The notes under the pieces: generated by a model | What the model saw: only the letters and a program-made list of their open reading frames with translations | The model's database searches: none | Told to the model about the DNA's origin: nothing | Shown here: positions 60,999 to 64,000 of the stretch, piece by piece | Layout of the letters: the number at the start of each line of letters is the position of its first letter | Numbering within the stretch: position 1 is the stretch's first letter | Assembly: GCA_964387985.1 (NCBI GenBank) | Contig: CAYLZG010000004.1 | Span: 1-64,000, forward strand | Origin: JALOOB01 sp964387985 | Lineage (GTDB): Bacteria; Chloroflexota; Anaerolineae; CG2-30-64-16 | Direction of reading: 5' to 3' | Length of the DNA stretch: 64,000 nt | Program-made: the position numbers and the translations under genes

Positions 60999-62133
60999 TA
61001 TGAAACTGCTTGCACTCACAGATGTCTTCGACGACCTGGTGATCTACCGGGATATGAACGCGATGGACGTGCGCCTGCCTCGGTACGGTGAGGCATGGCA
61101 TGAAATGGGCATGGCAGGGCCAAATCCCCCGCGCAAGCTGGACATGGCCTATGCGCAAGCATTGGCATGGCTGTTGATGCAAGCCCAGAAGATCGCCGGT
61201 CCCCGCAGGCCTGCGCTCAGCGAGATCTTCTATCTTGGCGATACACTGTTGAACGACGGTGGTGCGTTCCAAAACCTGCGTTCGCTGACCGGTTGGCCCG
61301 GTTGGTGCTTCATCGGATCCGAGAAAGATCAGGAGCTGCAGATCACGGGCAAGGACGGGCTTTACCAGGCAAACCGGTGGATCGCGCTGGCCGATTTCCT
61401 GTGCCAGGCCCAAGCCGAGGGCGCAGCCATCGATCAGCGTACGGTCGCGATCGTGGATATCGACAAGACCGCGATCGGAGCGCGAGGCCGCAACGACAAG
61501 TCCATCGACCGCGCGCGCCTGGCCGCCATCGAGGCGACTCTGAGCGGAGCTGTAGGGGAGGCATTCAAGCGCGACGAGTTCCTGCAGGTATATGCTGTAC
61601 TGAACACGCCGAAGTATCACTCGTTCACGGCTGACAACCAGGACAATGTCGCCTACATCTGCCTGATGCTCAGCGCAGGAGTGGTCGATCTAGATGCCGT
61701 GCTCGCCAAGGTCGAGACGCAGGAGTTGACCGATTCCAGGCAGTTCATGGCGCACATCGACAACCTGCGCGACAAACTCACACCCCAAGTGCGGACCCTG
61801 CACGACGAGATCTACGCGCTCACGCTCGCCGGCGACCCCACGCCTTTCAAGGCGTTCCGCCGTCGCGAATACCAGGAGACTGTCGATCGCATGGGGCACC
61901 TGCCTCCTGACACTCACCTGGGGCAGCGACTCATCGAAGAAATCTGCATCACGCGCGAGGTGTTAGAGGCGTCCCAATGGCTTCGAGAGCGCGGCTGCCT
62001 GATGTTGGCCCTGTCCGACAAGCCAGACGAAGCCACAACGCCTTCGCCTTTACTGGCAGCACAGGGCTATCTGCCGCTCCACCGCACCCCAACGCACGTC
62101 GTCGGCCAGTCCATCGATCTCGACCATCATTAG
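60979..62133 (+). CDS. unrecognised protein with HAD-like DxDxT motif
   Basis: A 384-residue cytosolic protein I cannot name. VAIVDIDKTAIGARG near residue 160 fits HAD motif I (DxDxT); LALSDKPDEATTPSP near residue 345 has a Ser/Thr-then-Lys pattern like motifs II/III, with an aspartate-rich YLGDTLLNDGGAF segment near residue 85. The spacing between the motifs is unusually long (about 185 residues), with a mostly helical insert. ATG 60979 has GGAGAG 8 nt upstream and overlaps asd by 20 nt; ATG 61000 is the alternative. Confidence 0.65.
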   Translation: MYKAGFDMKLLALTDVFDDLVIYRDMNAMDVRLPRYGEAWHEMGMAGPNPPRKLDMAYAQALAWLLMQAQKIAGPRRPALSEIFYLGDTLLNDGGAFQNLRSLTGWPGWCFIGSEKDQELQITGKDGLYQANRWIALADFLCQAQAEGAAIDQRTVAIVDIDKTAIGARGRNDKSIDRARLAAIEATLSGAVGEAFKRDEFLQVYAVLNTPKYHSFTADNQDNVAYICLMLSAGVVDLDAVLAKVETQELTDSRQFMAHIDNLRDKLTPQVRTLHDEIYALTLAGDPTPFKAFRRREYQETVDRMGHLPPDTHLGQRLIEEICITREVLEASQWLRERGCLMLALSDKPDEATTPSPLLAAQGYLPLHRTPTHVVGQSIDLDHH

Positions 62134-62153
62134 GGCGCGCGATGGGGTGCTGG

Positions 62154-62159
62154 TATAAT
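62154..62159 (+). promoter_or_regulatory. -10 box of the GT2 gene
   Basis: Perfect TATAAT 28 nt before the start codon, 20 nt after the stop of the HAD-like gene. Confidence 0.5.
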
Positions 62160-62187
62160 TGCAATATTAGCATCCCCGGAGGAACTG

Positions 62188-63159
62188 TTGGATCAATTTC
62201 AGCCCCAGTTGCGCTGCAGCGTCGGGGTCACTGCCTACAACGAAGAGGCAAATATCGGACGCCTGCTCGATGCCTTGCTGAACCAACACGTACACGATGT
62301 CGAGATCAGCGAGATCATCGTCGTCGCCAGCGGCTGCACTGACAACACCATCCCAATCGTAGAATCAATCGCGGCACGCGAGCCACGCGTCAGGCTGTTC
62401 ACGCAGCCGAAGCGCGAGGGCAAGACCGCTGCGATCAACCTCTTCCTGAGCAACGCAAACGAGAAAATCTGCGTCCTGGAGAGCGGTGACACGCTGCCCC
62501 ACGAAGACGCAGTCGAGCACCTGGTGCGCATGTTCGCGGATCCCACCGTCGGCATGACGGGCGCACACAAAATCCCTGTCAACACGCCGGATCACCTGGT
62601 CGGCCTGTTCACCCACCTGCGCCTGCGGCTGGAGCACCAGCTCTGCCTGGAGATTCCCCGACTGGGCGAGATGATCGCGTTCCGCAAGGTGTTCGATCAC
62701 ATCCCGCCCGATGTTGCGATGGATGAGGCGTTCGTCGAGGCGCTGGTGGTGCAGCGCGGGATGCAGGTGCGCTACGCGCCTGATGCAGTCGTCTACAACA
62801 CCGGCCCGGACACGATCAGCGACTGGGTGCGCCAGCGACGGCGCAACCACGCGGGTCATCTTTACCTCAAGTCCAAGTACGGCTACGCAGTCTCGAGCAT
62901 CCAGAACACCCGCGTGGCTAAAGTGGCGCTCAAGGAGATCTGGGGCGCAGTCCGGCTGGTGTGGACGCTGTTCCTCCTGGCCGTGCTCGAACTCTGGTCC
63001 CGCCTGCTTGGCTGGTACGATTTTGCCATCAAGAAGGACCGCCACGTCGTTTGGGACATGGCGTGGTCGCAGAAGGTCGACGTGGAGGCTGAACGCGCTC
63101 ATACGGCGGCCGATGACGACCTTCGCCCTACGGCGGTAGCAGGACCCCGTGCGCGATAA
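62188..63159 (+). CDS. GT2-family glycosyltransferase
   Basis: A 323-residue enzyme with a GT-A domain. SVGVTAYNEEANIGRLLDALL, IIVVASGCTDNT, KREGKTAAINLFLSNANEKICVLESGDTLP (with an ESGD in place of the common DxD), AMDEAFVEALVVQRGMQVRYAP and the RQRRRNHAGH acceptor region. A hydrophobic C-terminal segment (LVWTLFLLAVLELWSRLLGWY) suggests membrane attachment. TTG 62188 start is supported by CCGGAGGAAC. Overlaps the next gene by 11 nt. Confidence 0.87.
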   Translation: MDQFQPQLRCSVGVTAYNEEANIGRLLDALLNQHVHDVEISEIIVVASGCTDNTIPIVESIAAREPRVRLFTQPKREGKTAAINLFLSNANEKICVLESGDTLPHEDAVEHLVRMFADPTVGMTGAHKIPVNTPDHLVGLFTHLRLRLEHQLCLEIPRLGEMIAFRKVFDHIPPDVAMDEAFVEALVVQRGMQVRYAPDAVVYNTGPDTISDWVRQRRRNHAGHLYLKSKYGYAVSSIQNTRVAKVALKEIWGAVRLVWTLFLLAVLELWSRLLGWYDFAIKKDRHVVWDMAWSQKVDVEAERAHTAADDDLRPTAVAGPRAR

Positions 63160-64000
63160 GCTTACCAACCTTCTCAAGATCTTCATCAGCCTGGCCCTGA
63201 TCGCGCTGGCCTTCTACCTGGTCGACTTCCGCCAGGTGATGGCCCAGCTCAGGCAGGTCCAGCCGCTCTATTTCGTGGCGGCCCTCGCCTTTTACATGGT
63301 GGCCATCACCGTGAACGGCGCAAAATGGCATGTGCTGCTCCGCGCCCAGGGCGTAAACGTCCCCTTCCCTGCGGTGCTCCGCTTCATCTTCGTCGGCTTT
63401 TTCTTCAACAACTTCTTGCCGGCCAATGTCGGCGGCGACGTGATGCGCGGCTTCAGTCTCGCGCGCTACACCGACCGCGCCGCGGATGCGGCCGTCTCGG
63501 TAATCGTCGACCGCGTCATCGGCCTCATGGCATACATGGCCACCGCAGCCATTGCCGCCGTTATCGCAGTGAATTTCACAGGCCGCGCGGAACTCGAACA
63601 GGTGGAATGGGTTGCCCTGGTGGCTTTGGCCGTACTGGCTCTCGGCTTCGGCGTGCTGCTCAGCCGGCGTTTGCGGATGTTAATCAGCCGCATCTTCCAG
63701 ATTCGCTTCCTGGCGCCTCTTGCGCCCCTGTGGGGCCGCGTCTCAGATGCGTTCGGCGCGTACCGGTTCCGATACGCCGCTCTGGTGACAGCGTTCGGCA
63801 TTGCCCTGGTCGGCATCGCCTGCACAACCATCGTCAATTGGCTGCTTTCGCAGTCCATGGGCGGCCTGATGCCGCTCGAAGCCATCTTCCTGTTCAATCC
63901 GCTCATCGCGCTCGTGTTAATGATCCCCGTGTCGATCGGCGGCATCGGCGTGAACCAGACCGCGTATCCCTTCTTCTATGGTCTTGCAGGCGTCCCCGCG
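63149..64000 (+). CDS. flippase-like LPG-synthase transmembrane-domain protein (UPF0104), 3' end outside window
   Basis: At least 284 residues, open to the window edge. Starts GTG 63149, within the end of the glycosyltransferase gene. Polytopic membrane protein: ISLALIALAFYLVDFRQVM, PLYFVAALAFYMVAITVNGAKWHVLLRAQ, FVGFFFNNFLPANVGGDVMRG, DRVIGLMAYMATAAIAAVIAV and PVSIGGIGVNQTAYPFF are the signature of the aglycosyl-flippase/lysylphosphatidylglycerol-synthase membrane family. Could move the glycolipid made by its neighbour. Confidence 0.88.
   Translation, partial: MRDKLTNLLKIFISLALIALAFYLVDFRQVMAQLRQVQPLYFVAALAFYMVAITVNGAKWHVLLRAQGVNVPFPAVLRFIFVGFFFNNFLPANVGGDVMRGFSLARYTDRAADAAVSVIVDRVIGLMAYMATAAIAAVIAVNFTGRAELEQVEWVALVALAVLALGFGVLLSRRLRMLISRIFQIRFLAPLAPLWGRVSDAFGAYRFRYAALVTAFGIALVGIACTTIVNWLLSQSMGGLMPLEAIFLFNPLIALVLMIPVSIGGIGVNQTAYPFFYGLAGVPA

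Overview
The window looks like a scaffolded metagenome-type assembly of a GC-rich member of the Chloroflexota (Anaerolineae/Caldilineae-like). The assignment is an inference from gene content: SpoVS, RicT/PSP1 protein, RNase J plus RNase Y, Rex, a T-box leader, tandem FemAB proteins, CUT1 sugar transporters, clean sigma70-type TATAAT promoters, and no LPS or outer-membrane genes. Two runs of N (32738-32770 and 60826-60835) interrupt genes, and both have lengths that break the reading frame, so they are placeholder gaps. I see no transposase, integrase, prophage or CRISPR array.

Layout. 1-4431: a partial tRNA-Ala diverges from a tandem pair of FemAB-like genes, followed by a PH-like/SHOCT protein and an M42 aminopeptidase. 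4656-6906: a compact two-gene operon with its own near-consensus promoter encodes an EAD1-trypsin-like protease and a protein of unknown fold with a C-terminal EAD-like domain. It looks like a bacterial conflict (immunity/cell-death type) module and is the least explained item here. 6916-18024: one long minus-strand operon for scavenging peptidoglycan amino sugars: GntR/UTRA regulator with a DasR/NagR-type operator, NamZ (broken by an in-frame-destroying deletion), a double GNAT, PIG-L deacetylase, lipoprotein substrate-binding protein, two permeases, a glycosidase-like DUF6259 protein, MurQ and a BadF-type amino-sugar kinase. 18091-28082: minus-strand run with a PfkB kinase, ribulokinase, TlpA-like thioredoxin, OsmC, an MGDG-synthase-like glycosyltransferase, a YgeY-type M20 hydrolase, a polyprenyl-phosphate sugar transferase and two GT4 glycosyltransferases (envelope polysaccharide).

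28243-46591: mostly housekeeping: SpoVS, RicT-like PSP1 protein, DNA polymerase III delta', imidazolonepropionase, MaoC, M20 dipeptidase (gapped), GNAT, RNase J, a small zinc-ribbon membrane protein, NUDIX, RNase Y, RecX, RecA, a MacB-type efflux operon (MFP-ATPase-permease) and a double GNAT preceded by a small Fe-S-protein-like remnant.

46738-56950: redox and energy block: Rex with a candidate self-operator, CBS protein with a structured leader, a B12/radical-SAM protein, a complete four-subunit 2-oxoacid:ferredoxin oxidoreductase (delta, alpha, beta, gamma order) followed directly by a LysN-type aminotransferase, a second CBS protein bracketed by two copies of a long palindrome, a ThiF/MoeB E1-like protein and a double GNAT. 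The aminotransferase and oxidoreductase together suggest ferredoxin reduction from amino-acid-derived 2-oxoacids, with Rex sensing NADH nearby.

57010-60998: a T-box leader, predicted to read tRNA-Thr, controls aspartokinase, homoserine dehydrogenase and aspartate-semialdehyde dehydrogenase. 60979-64000: an unrecognised HAD-like protein, a GT2 glycosyltransferase and a flippase-like membrane protein that runs off the right edge.
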